From: Halococcus agarilyticus
Lineage (GTDB): Archaea; Halobacteriota; Halobacteria; Halobacteriales; Halococcaceae
Assembly: GCF_000334895.1 (NCBI RefSeq)
Contig: NZ_BAFM01000011.1
Coordinates: 1-64,000, forward strand
Length of the DNA stretch: 64,000 nucleotides
Direction: 5' to 3'
This document shows, one piece after another, positions 25,257 through 33,579 of this stretch. The notes below the pieces were generated by a model. It made no database searches and was not told where the DNA came from. It saw only the letters and a list, made by a program, of their open reading frames with translations. Position numbers and translations under genes: made by a program. Within the stretch, counting starts at the first letter, position 1. Each line of letters starts with the position of its first letter.

Positions 25257-26290
25257 CCCACACCGCGTCGGTCGTCGGCGCGAGCGGGTTCACCGGCGGC
25301 GAACTCCTCCGATTGCTCCGCGGCCATCCCGCCTTCGAGATTACCCAGGCAACCAGCCGCGAGTACGCGAACAAGACGGTCGGATCGGTCCATCCCAACC
25401 TTCGGGAGCTCGATCTGCGGTTCAGCGAGCCCACCGATCTCGACGAGGTGGACGTGCTGTTCGCCGCGACGCCCCACGGCGTGTCGATGGAGCACATCGA
25501 CGCGTTCCGGGCGGCTGCGGACACGATCGTCGACCTCTCGGCGGACTTCCGGCTCGATAGCGAAGACCAGTACGACGAATGGTACGACGGTCACAGCCGG
25601 CCCGAACTCCTCGACGAGTCGGTGTACGCGCTCCCCGAACGCCACCGCGACGACCTCGCGGGTGCGTCGCTGATTGCGGCGGGCGGCTGCAACGCGACCG
25701 CCGCGATCCTCGGGCTCGGTCCGCTGTTCGACGACGGGATCCTCGCGGGCGACGAGCGGATCGTGGTCGACGTGAAGGTGGGTTCGTCGGAAGGCGGAGC
25801 AAGTAGTGGAAAAGCGTCCTCACACGCCGAGCGCTCGGGCGTCGTCAGACCCTACGCGCCGACGGGCCACCGCCACGAGGCCGAGATCGAGCAGGAATTC
25901 GGCTGTAAGACGGCGTTCTCGGCCCACGCAGTCGACATGATCCGCGGTGCGGCCGCGACCTGCCACGTCTTCCCGAGCGAACCGGTGTCGAAGGCCGACC
26001 TCTGGAGCGCCTATCGCGAAGCCTACGACGACGAGCCGTTCGTCCGGCTCGTGGCCGGGGGCTCCGGGGTATATCGGTATCCCGAGCCGAAGGCGGTCGC
26101 GGGCTCGAACTACGCCGAGGTCGGGTTCGAACTCGATCCGAGCAACGGACGGATCGTCGTGTTCTCGGCCATCGACAACATGATGAAGGGCTCGGCAGGC
26201 CAGGCGGTCCACGCCGCGAACGTCGCGCTCGGAATCGACGAGACGGCGGGACTCGACTTTCAGGGACTCCATCCCGTGGGGGCACCCTGA
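25253..26290 (+). CDS. argC: LysW-gamma-glutamyl-phosphate reductase (ArgC type)
   Basis: A 345-residue NADPH-dependent reductase with the Rossmann start TASVVGASGFTGGELLRLL, catalytic Cys in GGCNATAAILGL (about residue 144), and active-site His near ATCHVFPS. It reduces the carrier-bound acyl phosphate made by ArgB to a semialdehyde. Length and motifs fit ArgC/LysY. It overlaps argX by 4 nt and argB starts 2 nt after its stop, so the six genes from lysW to argF form one tight operon. Confidence 0.92.
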   Translation: MTHTASVVGASGFTGGELLRLLRGHPAFEITQATSREYANKTVGSVHPNLRELDLRFSEPTDLDEVDVLFAATPHGVSMEHIDAFRAAADTIVDLSADFRLDSEDQYDEWYDGHSRPELLDESVYALPERHRDDLAGASLIAAGGCNATAAILGLGPLFDDGILAGDERIVVDVKVGSSEGGASSGKASSHAERSGVVRPYAPTGHRHEAEIEQEFGCKTAFSAHAVDMIRGAAATCHVFPSEPVSKADLWSAYREAYDDEPFVRLVAGGSGVYRYPEPKAVAGSNYAEVGFELDPSNGRIVVFSAIDNMMKGSAGQAVHAANVALGIDETAGLDFQGLHPVGAP

Positions 26291-26292
26291 CC

Positions 26293-27135
26293 ATGACGAC
26301 GGTCGTGAAGGTCGGCGGCGCGCGAGCGGTCGATCCCGAGGGCACGATCGCGGACGTCGCGGCGCTCACAGGAGAGGGCGAGGACTGCGTAGTCGTCCAC
26401 GGTGGCTCGACAGCGGTCGACGAGACGCTGGAACGGCTGGGCGAGGAGCCCGAGTACGTCGAGACGCCCAAAGGAGTGGTCGGGCGGTTCACCGACGAGC
26501 GCACGATGGAGACCTTCGAGATGGTCCTCCCCGGGAAACTCAACACCGACCTCACGGCGTCACTGCGGAAGACCGGTGTGGACGCCGTGGGGCTGTCGGG
26601 CGTCGACGGCGGGCTCCTGACCGGCCCCCGGAAATCGGCCGTCAAAGTCGTCGAGGACGGCAAGACGAAGATCCGCCGTGGCGAGCACTCCGGGAAGATC
26701 GAATCGGTGAACGCCGACCTCCTCACCGGGCTGCTCGACGACGGCTACACGCCCGTCGTGACGGTGCCGATGCTAGCGGACGATGGAACCCCCGTGAACG
26801 CCGACGCCGACCGGGCGGCCGCCGCGGTCGCCGGCGCGCTCGGCGCGACGCTCGTGGTGCTGACCGACGTGCCTGGCGTGCTCGCGGATCCCGACGATCC
26901 CGGAACGCTGATCGGACAGGTGAGAGCGCCCGACGAGCTCGCACGGGTGGAGTCGGCCGCCGAGGGGTTCATGGGCAAGAAGGTGATGGCGGCGACGGAG
27001 GCGCTCGACGGCGGTGCCGCGTCGGTCGTCGTCGCCGACGCGAACGCCCCTGATCCTGTTCTCGCGGCGCTCGACGGCGACGGGACACACTTCGCGCCCG
27101 GGGCGATCGAAACCGAAGCGGAGGTCGACGCATGA
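26293..27135 (+). CDS. argB: LysW-gamma-glutamate kinase (ArgB type)
   Basis: A 280-residue amino-acid kinase with the Gly-rich start VVKVGGARAVDPEG, substrate segment VVHGGSTAVDETLERLG, GLSGVDGGLLTG, and the ADP-binding C-terminal pattern LVVLTDVPGVLADPDDPG with GFMGKKVMAATEAL. It phosphorylates the carrier-bound glutamate. A terminal acidic tail is present as usual for halophiles. It overlaps argD by 4 nt. Confidence 0.92.
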   Translation: MTTVVKVGGARAVDPEGTIADVAALTGEGEDCVVVHGGSTAVDETLERLGEEPEYVETPKGVVGRFTDERTMETFEMVLPGKLNTDLTASLRKTGVDAVGLSGVDGGLLTGPRKSAVKVVEDGKTKIRRGEHSGKIESVNADLLTGLLDDGYTPVVTVPMLADDGTPVNADADRAAAAVAGALGATLVVLTDVPGVLADPDDPGTLIGQVRAPDELARVESAAEGFMGKKVMAATEALDGGAASVVVADANAPDPVLAALDGDGTHFAPGAIETEAEVDA

Positions 27136-28271
27136 GCGGGTTCGTCCATAACGAGAAGCCGATCCGGCTCCACGAGGGAGAGGGCGTCCACCTCTACGAT
27201 GCGGACGGGACGGAGTACCTCGACTGCGGGGCGAGTTACGCGTGCGCGCCGCTCGGGCACTCCCATCCCGACGTGACCGGGGCGATCACCAACCAGGCCG
27301 AGCGGCTGACGTTCGTCCAGGCGTCCTACCCCGTCGACGCGCGCGACCGGGCGCGCACGGCGCTCGAAGCCGCCGCGCTCGACGGGTTGGAGAACGTCTG
27401 GCTCTGTAACTCGGGGACGGAGGCGAACGAGGCGGCGCTGAAGTTCGCCCGGAGCGCGACTGGGAACCCGAAGATCGTCGCCACGATGCAGGGCTTTCAC
27501 GGCCGGACGATGGGCGCGCTCGCGACCACGTGGGAGAGCGAGTACCGCGACCCGTACGAACCCCTGATCGGCGATGTCGAGTTCGTCCCTTATGGGGACG
27601 GCGACGCGCTCGCCGAGGCGGTCGACGACGAGACCGCAGCGGTGATCCTCGAACCGCTCCAGGGCGAGGGCGGGATCAACTCACCTCCTGAGGGGTATCT
27701 CGCAGCGGCGCGCGAGCACACCGAGGCGGCGGGCGCGGCACTGATCCTCGACGAGGTCCAGACCGGGATGGGGCGGACAGGAGAACTGTGGGCGTGCGAG
27801 CGTGCTGGCGTGACGCCCGACATCCTCACAACTGCGAAGGGGCTCGCGAACGGCCTCCCCGCAGGAACCGCGCTGTGTGCCGACTGGATCGCCGAGGGAT
27901 ACGGCTCGCACAACGCCACCTTCAGCGGCGGGCCGGTGGTGAGCGCCGCGATCGACGCCACCGTCTCGACGGTGGTCGAGGAGAGCGTGCCGGCCAACGC
28001 GGCCGCTGTCGGCGGGTATCTCGCGGGCGAACTCGACGCCGAGCTCGGCGATCGGGTTCGCGACGTGCGCGGCGAGGGGCTGATGATCGGGATCGAGGTC
28101 AAGCGCGGCGCGAACCGCGTGCTCCGGGATCTCGCGCTCGATCACGGGATCCTCGCGCTCCCCGCCGGCCGGTCCGTGGTGCGGCTGCTGCCGCCGCTGA
28201 TCCTCGGCGAGAGTCATGCAGATCGGGTCGTCGACGCGCTCGCGGACGTTCTCGGAGGGCGATCGACGTGA
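27132..28271 (+). CDS. argD: LysW-gamma-glutamate semialdehyde aminotransferase (ArgD type)
   Basis: A 379-residue class III PLP aminotransferase: YLDCGASYACAPLGHSHP, NSGTEANEAALKFAR, ILDEVQTGMGRTGELWACE and the PLP lysine K236 in LTTAKGLANGLPAG. It converts the carrier-bound semialdehyde to LysW-ornithine using glutamate as amino donor. The stop overlaps the GTG start of argE by 4 nt. Length is close to the 380-400 norm. Confidence 0.94.
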   Translation: MSGFVHNEKPIRLHEGEGVHLYDADGTEYLDCGASYACAPLGHSHPDVTGAITNQAERLTFVQASYPVDARDRARTALEAAALDGLENVWLCNSGTEANEAALKFARSATGNPKIVATMQGFHGRTMGALATTWESEYRDPYEPLIGDVEFVPYGDGDALAEAVDDETAAVILEPLQGEGGINSPPEGYLAAAREHTEAAGAALILDEVQTGMGRTGELWACERAGVTPDILTTAKGLANGLPAGTALCADWIAEGYGSHNATFSGGPVVSAAIDATVSTVVEESVPANAAAVGGYLAGELDAELGDRVRDVRGEGLMIGIEVKRGANRVLRDLALDHGILALPAGRSVVRLLPPLILGESHADRVVDALADVLGGRST

Positions 28272-29344
28272 GCGAAGCCATCACTGGCGTCTCGACGAGC
28301 GCGGCGCGCGATCTCCTCGTCGAACTCGTCGAGACCCCCTCGCCGACCGGCGAGGAGGCGGCGTGTGCCGAGCAGCTCGTCGCGTTCTTCGAGAGTCACG
28401 GGCGCGAGGCGTTCGTCGACGAAGTGGGCAACGTCCGCGCACCCGCCGACGATTCGGTTTTGCTGACCTCCCACATCGACACCGTGCCTGGCGACATCCC
28501 GGTGCGAGTCGAACCAGGCGACGGCGAGCGCGAGGGAAGCGAGGTGCTCTGGGGTCGGGGCAGCGTCGACGCAACTGGGCCCCTGGTTGCGATGGCGGTC
28601 GCCGCCGTCCGCACGGGCGTGAGCTTCGCGGGTGTCGTCGGCGAGGAGGTCGATTCGAGCGGCGCGCGCCACCTCGTCGAGACTCGCGACGCGCCCGACG
28701 CGGTGGTCAACGGCGAGCCCTCGGGCTGGAACGGGATCACGCTCGGCTACCGCGGCCTGCTCGCGGGCACCTACGTCGCCACGAGCGAGTCCGGCCACAC
28801 CTCCCGCCCCGAGAACAGCGCGATCGAGGACGCGATCGACTGGTGGGAGCGGGCGCGAAACGCCGTGGCCGACGACCGCGACGAGTGGACCCCCGTCTTC
28901 GAGCGCGTGACGCCCAAACCCATCGAGGTTCACGGCGGAACGACCGACGACGGCCTCTCGGTCGAGGCGACGATGGACGTCCAGTTCCGCGTGCCGCCAC
29001 GGCTCACCGTGGAGGAAGTGCGCGAGGCCGCCGACGGCGAGCTGGACGGCGGCACCGTCCGGTGGTACGACGAAGTTCCTCCAATCATGACCACTCCCCG
29101 GAACCCGGTCGCGCGGGCGTTCCGCGGTGCGATCCGGCGGGCGGACGGCGAGCCGCGCCTGCTCCGCAAGACTGGCACAAGTGACATGAACATCTACCGG
29201 GCGTGGAACTGTCCGATGGTGACGTACGGTCCCGGCGATTCGGACCTCGATCACGCGCCCGACGAACGCCTCTCGCTCGACGAGTTCGACCGCTCGATAG
29301 GGGTGCTCGAAGACGTCGCCGGACGACTCGGGGAGAGCGCATGA
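28268..29344 (+). CDS. argE: LysW-ornithine hydrolase (ArgE/LysK type)
   Basis: A 358-residue zinc/cobalt peptidase of the M20 family that frees ornithine from LysW. Metal ligands are seen in LLTSHIDTVPGDI (His, Asp), VVGEEVDSSGARHLVE (general base Glu) and, near the C-terminus, KTGTSDMNIYRAWNCP. I placed the start at GTG 28268, which overlaps the argD stop by 4 nt; the much longer frame upstream is a shadow of argD. It overlaps argF by 4 nt. Confidence 0.92.
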   Translation: MSEAITGVSTSAARDLLVELVETPSPTGEEAACAEQLVAFFESHGREAFVDEVGNVRAPADDSVLLTSHIDTVPGDIPVRVEPGDGEREGSEVLWGRGSVDATGPLVAMAVAAVRTGVSFAGVVGEEVDSSGARHLVETRDAPDAVVNGEPSGWNGITLGYRGLLAGTYVATSESGHTSRPENSAIEDAIDWWERARNAVADDRDEWTPVFERVTPKPIEVHGGTTDDGLSVEATMDVQFRVPPRLTVEEVREAADGELDGGTVRWYDEVPPIMTTPRNPVARAFRGAIRRADGEPRLLRKTGTSDMNIYRAWNCPMVTYGPGDSDLDHAPDERLSLDEFDRSIGVLEDVAGRLGESA

Positions 29345-30243
29345 CACGCCATTTCACCGACATCGACGACCTCTCGGCCGACGAACTCGAAACGGTGCTC
29401 GACACTGCTGCCGAACTCAAATCGCAGGTGAAACGCGACGAGCCACATCCCCTGCTCGAACGCCAAACCCTCGGAATGGTGTTCGAGAAACCGAGCAGTC
29501 GGACGCGGCTCTCGTTCGAGACCGGGATGACCCAGCTCGGCGGCCACGCGATCTTCCTGGGTCCGGACGACATCGGGCTCGGCGAGCGCGAACCGCTCGC
29601 CGACACCGCCCGCACCCTCTCGGGGTACGTCGACTGCGCGATGGTCCGGCTGTTCGATCACGGGGACTTGGAGGAGCTCGCGGCCCACGCCGACGTGCCG
29701 ATCGTCAACGGGTTGACCGACGACGCCCACCCCTGCCAGACGCTCGCGGATCTGCTGACGCTCCGCGAGACGGTGGGGTTCGACGCGCAGGTGGCGTGGG
29801 TCGGCGACGGCAACAACGTCGCGCAATCGTTCGTTCTCGGGTGTGCGCTCGCCGGGATCGACCTCACGGTGGCCACACCGGAGGGGTACGGGATCGACGA
29901 GCGCGTGCTCGATCGCGCCGACGAGATCGGGACCGCACCCGACGTGACGACCGATCCGGAAGTAGCGGTCGCGGGGAGGGACGCGGTCTACACCGACGTC
30001 TGGGTGAGCATGGGCGAGGAAGCCGAGCGCGAGACGAAACTCGCCGCGTTCGAGGAGAGTGGGTTCCAGGTGAACGCCGACCTCCTCGACGACGCGACCG
30101 TGCTCCACTGCCTGCCCGCCCACCGCGGCGAGGAGATCACCGAGGACGTGCTCGAAAGCGATCGGGCGGTGGTGTGGCAGCAGGCAGAGAACCGACTCCA
30201 CGCCCAGAAGGGGCTCCTGGCGTTCCTGCTCGACGCGCTGTGA
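29341..30243 (+). CDS. argF: Ornithine carbamoyltransferase
   Basis: A 300-residue enzyme: carbamoyl phosphate loop EKPSSRTRLSFE (S-x-R-T-R), DCAMVRLFDH, NGLTDDAHPCQTLADLLTL and the ornithine-binding HCLPAHRGEEIT. It makes citrulline, which ArgG then uses. The ATG at 29341 overlaps the argE stop by 4 nt. It closes the operon; 37 nt downstream is a short hairpin (GGCGAC-GTTC-GTCGCC, 30279-30294) that could be part of the transcript end, though no T-run follows it. Confidence 0.95.
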   Translation: MTRHFTDIDDLSADELETVLDTAAELKSQVKRDEPHPLLERQTLGMVFEKPSSRTRLSFETGMTQLGGHAIFLGPDDIGLGEREPLADTARTLSGYVDCAMVRLFDHGDLEELAAHADVPIVNGLTDDAHPCQTLADLLTLRETVGFDAQVAWVGDGNNVAQSFVLGCALAGIDLTVATPEGYGIDERVLDRADEIGTAPDVTTDPEVAVAGRDAVYTDVWVSMGEEAERETKLAAFEESGFQVNADLLDDATVLHCLPAHRGEEITEDVLESDRAVVWQQAENRLHAQKGLLAFLLDAL

Positions 30244-30424
30244 GACCGAAACGACGTCCGTGAGGGCGGAATCGCGCGGGCGACGTTCGTCGCCACTATC
30301 CAGATAGCGACACATACGAACGGGAAGTTTCGAGAGACTCACGCGGAACTCGACCATCACTTGGAAAAATGACTATTTATGCGGGTGTGGCATCGTGACT
30401 CGTGCGTCACCGCACACGAGACCA

Positions 30425-31807
30425 ATGAGCAACGAACCAGACGACATCGAACGCACCGACAGTCCCTCCCTGTTGGGGGACGCGAGCGAGTATCTCACCT
30501 CGCGGCGATCGTTCATGACCGACGCGGCGACAGTGGGTGGCGGAGCGTTGGCCCTCTCGGCTCTCGGCGGAACGGCGGCAGCCGACGGCCACGAGGGTGA
30601 CGATGGCAACGGTAGCGGGGGCGGGAGCGGGGATGTCAGCGATGTCGACGTCCTCAACTACGCACTCGGACTCGAACACCTCGAAGCCGCGTACTACAAC
30701 GACTTCCTCGACAGCCACTCCGAGAGCGAGGTCGAGAACTCAGACGTCGCGAAGTACTTCGCGCGACCGACGCTGCGGTACTCGGTGTACCAACAGATCC
30801 AGGACGTCCGCGATCACGAGGAAGCCCACGTCGAGGCACTCACCGGGACGATCGAGGACCTTGGGGGGACGCCCGTCGAACCCGCCGAGTACGAGTTCCC
30901 CTACGAGACGATGGAGGAGTTCGTCGCGATCGCCGACCGCCTCGAAGCCGTCGGCGTCTCCGCCTACGCGGGCGCGGCACCGCTGCTCTCGAACCGCGAC
31001 CTGATCCCGCCGGCGCTCTCGATCCACAGCGTGGAGGCCGAACACCAGACCTACTTCCAGTTGCTCCACCTCCAGCGACCAGCCCCCGACGCGTTCAATC
31101 CCGCGCGCTCGATGGACCAGGTGCTCCCGATCGCGCGGCAGTTCGTCGCCGGCGCGGACGGCGGCGGCGGGCGGATGTTCACCGCGACCGTCGAGAACGT
31201 CTCGACGCCAGGCGCGCTCAACGTCGACCGCGCGGACGGCGTCGTGCCGCTGTCACCGCCGGTCTGGGCGGTGTACTCCGGCGGCGAGAACCCCGCGTTC
31301 GTTCCGGGCGAGGACGCCAACGAGGGGACCGAGATCGTCGCCGAGGACGGGTTCCCCATGACGCTGGCCCAGACGGTGGCCAGCGCCGAGAACACCACCG
31401 ACAGCGGCGTCGCTCCCTCACCGGGTGGCTCGCTGGAGACCCCTGCACTGGGGCCGGGCGAGTCCGTCGAGTTCGGCTTCAGCGCCGCACCGGGCGATCA
31501 CTTCACGATGGAGACGATGTTCGTCCAGTCGAACGACTGGTTCTACGGGTTCGAGGGACTCTCGCTGTTCGACGGCGAGGAACCGGTTTCGGGCGACGTG
31601 ACCGACCACATCGCGGTCTACGACGCCGGGACCGAGGCCGACACCGCGCCGGGCACCGGTCCCGACCAGAAGCCCGTCCAGGACCCCGAGGCGATGGACG
31701 TCGGCCCCACGGAGGACGAACCGATCCAGCTCGCCGCAGAGCGCCATCCCGACTTCGATATCCCCGACGCCAGCGAGGTCATCGAGGTGACCATCGCGCC
31801 GCAGTGA
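30425..31807 (+). CDS. Secreted ferritin-like protein fused to a spondin-type domain
   Basis: A 460-residue protein. A twin-arginine signal (SRRSFMTDAATVGGGALAL, RR at 27-28) ends at GGTAAA. After a Gly/Ser/Asp linker, residues about 73-215 form a ferritin-like four-helix domain with LGLEHLEAAYYNDFL, DHEEAHVEALTG and HSVEAEHQTYF (possible metal ligands Glu/His). Residues about 245-380 match a Spondin_N-type beta domain (FTATVENVSTPGAL, SPPVWAVYSGG, AEDGFPMTLAQTV). The C-terminus is acidic. I used ATG 30425; an in-frame GTG at 30395 is also possible because the TATA box (CTATTTAT, about 30371-30378) is close. Function unknown, perhaps redox or metal handling at the cell surface. Confidence 0.78.
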   Translation: MSNEPDDIERTDSPSLLGDASEYLTSRRSFMTDAATVGGGALALSALGGTAAADGHEGDDGNGSGGGSGDVSDVDVLNYALGLEHLEAAYYNDFLDSHSESEVENSDVAKYFARPTLRYSVYQQIQDVRDHEEAHVEALTGTIEDLGGTPVEPAEYEFPYETMEEFVAIADRLEAVGVSAYAGAAPLLSNRDLIPPALSIHSVEAEHQTYFQLLHLQRPAPDAFNPARSMDQVLPIARQFVAGADGGGGRMFTATVENVSTPGALNVDRADGVVPLSPPVWAVYSGGENPAFVPGEDANEGTEIVAEDGFPMTLAQTVASAENTTDSGVAPSPGGSLETPALGPGESVEFGFSAAPGDHFTMETMFVQSNDWFYGFEGLSLFDGEEPVSGDVTDHIAVYDAGTEADTAPGTGPDQKPVQDPEAMDVGPTEDEPIQLAAERHPDFDIPDASEVIEVTIAPQ

Positions 31808-31920
31808 ACGCGACGCCGACGATTCCAGGGTGCTCCTTTTTCGTCGTGGCAAGCGACGCCGATTTCGGATCGGGACCCAACATATATCTCCGGGCCGCGA
31901 GAGGGCTTTCGGGAGCGAGG

Positions 31921-32205
31921 ATGGAGAAGGCGCTGTGGTATCTCTTTACGGCGACGCGTGGCGGCGCGAACCGCGTCCGCGTCGTCCGGGCGCTCGCCGA
32001 GCGGCCGAAAAACGCAAACCGTCTCGCCGAGGAGTTGGATATCGCCTACACCACCGCTCGCCACCATCTCGACATGCTCTGTGATCACGACGTCGTCGAA
32101 CGAAGCGACGAGGAGTACGCCGCGCTGTTCTTCCTCACCGAGCAGTTCGAACGAAACCGTGATGAGTTCGAACGCATAGCACAACACGTGGAGACCGACG
32201 GATGA
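31921..32205 (+). CDS. Winged-helix transcription regulator
   Basis: A 94-residue protein: MEKALWYLFTATRGGANRVR followed by the helix-turn-helix RVVRALAERPKNANRLAEEL and ITYTTARHHLDML-like DIAYTTARHHLDMLCDH, ending in a wing (RSDEEYAALFFL) and an acidic tail. It resembles ArsR/MarR-type winged helices that act as dimers on DNA. The TATA-like ACATATATC lies about 40 nt upstream. Its stop overlaps the start of a membrane protein (ATGA), so the two probably work as a pair. Confidence 0.8.
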   Translation: MEKALWYLFTATRGGANRVRVVRALAERPKNANRLAEELDIAYTTARHHLDMLCDHDVVERSDEEYAALFFLTEQFERNRDEFERIAQHVETDG

Positions 32206-32516
32206 CGACCCTCCCTACCGTCCTGATGAGCGACACGATGACGATCGCTAGCGCCCTCTCCGGCGTGAGCATCGTGATGCTACTCGCGCTCACGGCAGTG
32301 TGGCTCAACAACTACCGGACGTTCCGGACGCCGCTGCTACTTGGCCTCGTCGCCTTCGGCGCGGTGTTGCTCGTCGAGAACGGCGTCTCGCTCTACTACT
32401 TCTTCACGATGCGGAGCCTGTACGCGATGGATCCCGCCGCCCAGCGGGTGATCGCGGCGATGCGGGCGTTTCAGGCGGTCGCGCTCGTCTTCCTGACGTA
32501 CGTGACGATGAAGTGA
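32202..32516 (+). CDS. Small membrane protein coupled to a regulator
   Basis: A 104-residue hydrophobic protein with three membrane helices (about residues 15-35, 42-65 and 83-101) and little outside them except an Arg/Asn loop (NNYRTFRTPLL). The start overlaps the winged-helix gene by 4 nt. Such regulator plus membrane-protein pairs are common in haloarchaea and may sense envelope state, but no function is known to me. Confidence 0.7.
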   Translation: MTTLPTVLMSDTMTIASALSGVSIVMLLALTAVWLNNYRTFRTPLLLGLVAFGAVLLVENGVSLYYFFTMRSLYAMDPAAQRVIAAMRAFQAVALVFLTYVTMK

Positions 32517-32571
32517 TCGCGGCGTCGCTGTCCCCGCGGCCGATAAAAAACGGACGGTCGTTTCGAGCGGC

Positions 32572-33048
32572 TCAGCGGAGGAACGAGTAGACGACCCCGA
32601 GGAGCAGGCCGTAGACCGCGTGGCCTGGCAGGCTTCCGGGGAGTGCGAAGTTCGGGAAGTCCGGTCCGAGCCCGGCACCCACGGCGTCCAGCCAGAGCGG
32701 CATCACGAGCGCCGCGAGCAGCACCCAAAGTACGACGCCGTAGACCAACCCGACGACAGCCGACCGCCCGAGACCACGACCGACGCCGGTGCCGGTTGCA
32801 ATCGCGGCGAACACCACCCCGAGAATCGCGCTGTGGATCATGTGAACGACCCAGCCTGCGAGGCCGTTCGGCGGCGGTGCGAGCCCGTACAGCGCCGGAA
32901 TCGCACCCACGATAGCCGGCCGCAGCATCATCGTCATCATCGCGCCCATCACCGCGCCGCCGACGAGGCCGCCGATAACGCCCGCCTGCCAGTCGGCGAG
33001 CCCGGTGCCGGTCGTCGTCGCCGTTTCGGATCGAGTCTCTTGGCTCAT
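32572..33048 (-). CDS. Hypothetical membrane protein
   Basis: A 158-residue protein with about four membrane helices, including WQAGVIGGLVGGAVMGAMMT, WVVHMIHSAILGVVFAAIA and VGLVYGVVLWVLLAALVMP, ending at the surface-facing PLWLDAVGAGLGPDFPNF. A His and several Gly/Met residues lie in helix positions. The true start is ATG 33048; longer versions reach into the divergent promoter. It is divergent from the winged-helix gene at 33174. No family recognised with confidence. Confidence 0.65.
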   Translation of the reverse strand: MSQETRSETATTTGTGLADWQAGVIGGLVGGAVMGAMMTMMLRPAIVGAIPALYGLAPPPNGLAGWVVHMIHSAILGVVFAAIATGTGVGRGLGRSAVVGLVYGVVLWVLLAALVMPLWLDAVGAGLGPDFPNFALPGSLPGHAVYGLLLGVVYSFLR

Positions 33049-33173
33049 GCGCGAAGCGATACACCGCGGACCGACATAACCGCGTGGCGCGTTGACAGCC
33101 GACACGCAATGGCGTGGACCGCACACGACCGTCCGGGGCCGACGTTTATGCTCCGGGCGGTCGAACCCGATCC

Positions 33174-33563
33174 ATGACCGAGGCCGACCCCAGCCCCCAG
33201 CGGTTCCGCGATCTCATGCTCGATTCCGAACCCGGGTTCGAGGAGGTGATGGTCTGCGTGTTCGACATCCAGCGCCACGAGACGCGGACCTACCGAACGT
33301 TGCTCGACCAGCCGGGCAGCACGGTCGAGGAGCTGGCCGCGGAGCTGGAGCGGGACCGCTCGAACGTCAATCGGTCGCTGTCGACGCTGCGGGAGAAGGG
33401 GCTCGCCGACCGCGGCCGACGGCTCTTAGACGGCGGCGGGCACGTCTATCAGTACACCGCGACGCCGCTGCCGGAGGCAACGGAGCTGATGCACGACACC
33501 CTCGACGAATGGACGGCGTACGTCCACGCGCGGATCGACGAGTTCGGCGACGAAACGGCGTGA
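33174..33563 (+). CDS. TrmB/MarR-like winged-helix regulator
   Basis: A 129-residue protein with a helix-turn-helix at about residues 35-75: RTYRTLLDQPGSTVEELAAE and RDRSNVNRSLSTLREKGLAD, followed by a wing with GHVYQYTATPL and a C-terminal helix (ELMHDTLDEWTAYVHARID) likely for dimerisation. A TTTAT box at 33145-33149 lies 25-29 nt before the ATG, so the transcript is leaderless. It shares a divergent intergenic region with the membrane protein gene at 32572-33048, which may be its target, and faces the HtrA-type protease gene with a 16-nt gap. Confidence 0.82.
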   Translation: MTEADPSPQRFRDLMLDSEPGFEEVMVCVFDIQRHETRTYRTLLDQPGSTVEELAAELERDRSNVNRSLSTLREKGLADRGRRLLDGGGHVYQYTATPLPEATELMHDTLDEWTAYVHARIDEFGDETA

Positions 33564-33579
33564 TCCCCTCGCGGTCCGC

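Noticed and set aside
30279-30294. Hairpin after argF as a terminator
   Set aside because: There is no T-run after the stem and archaeal termination does not depend on hairpins; I only mention it in the argF entry.
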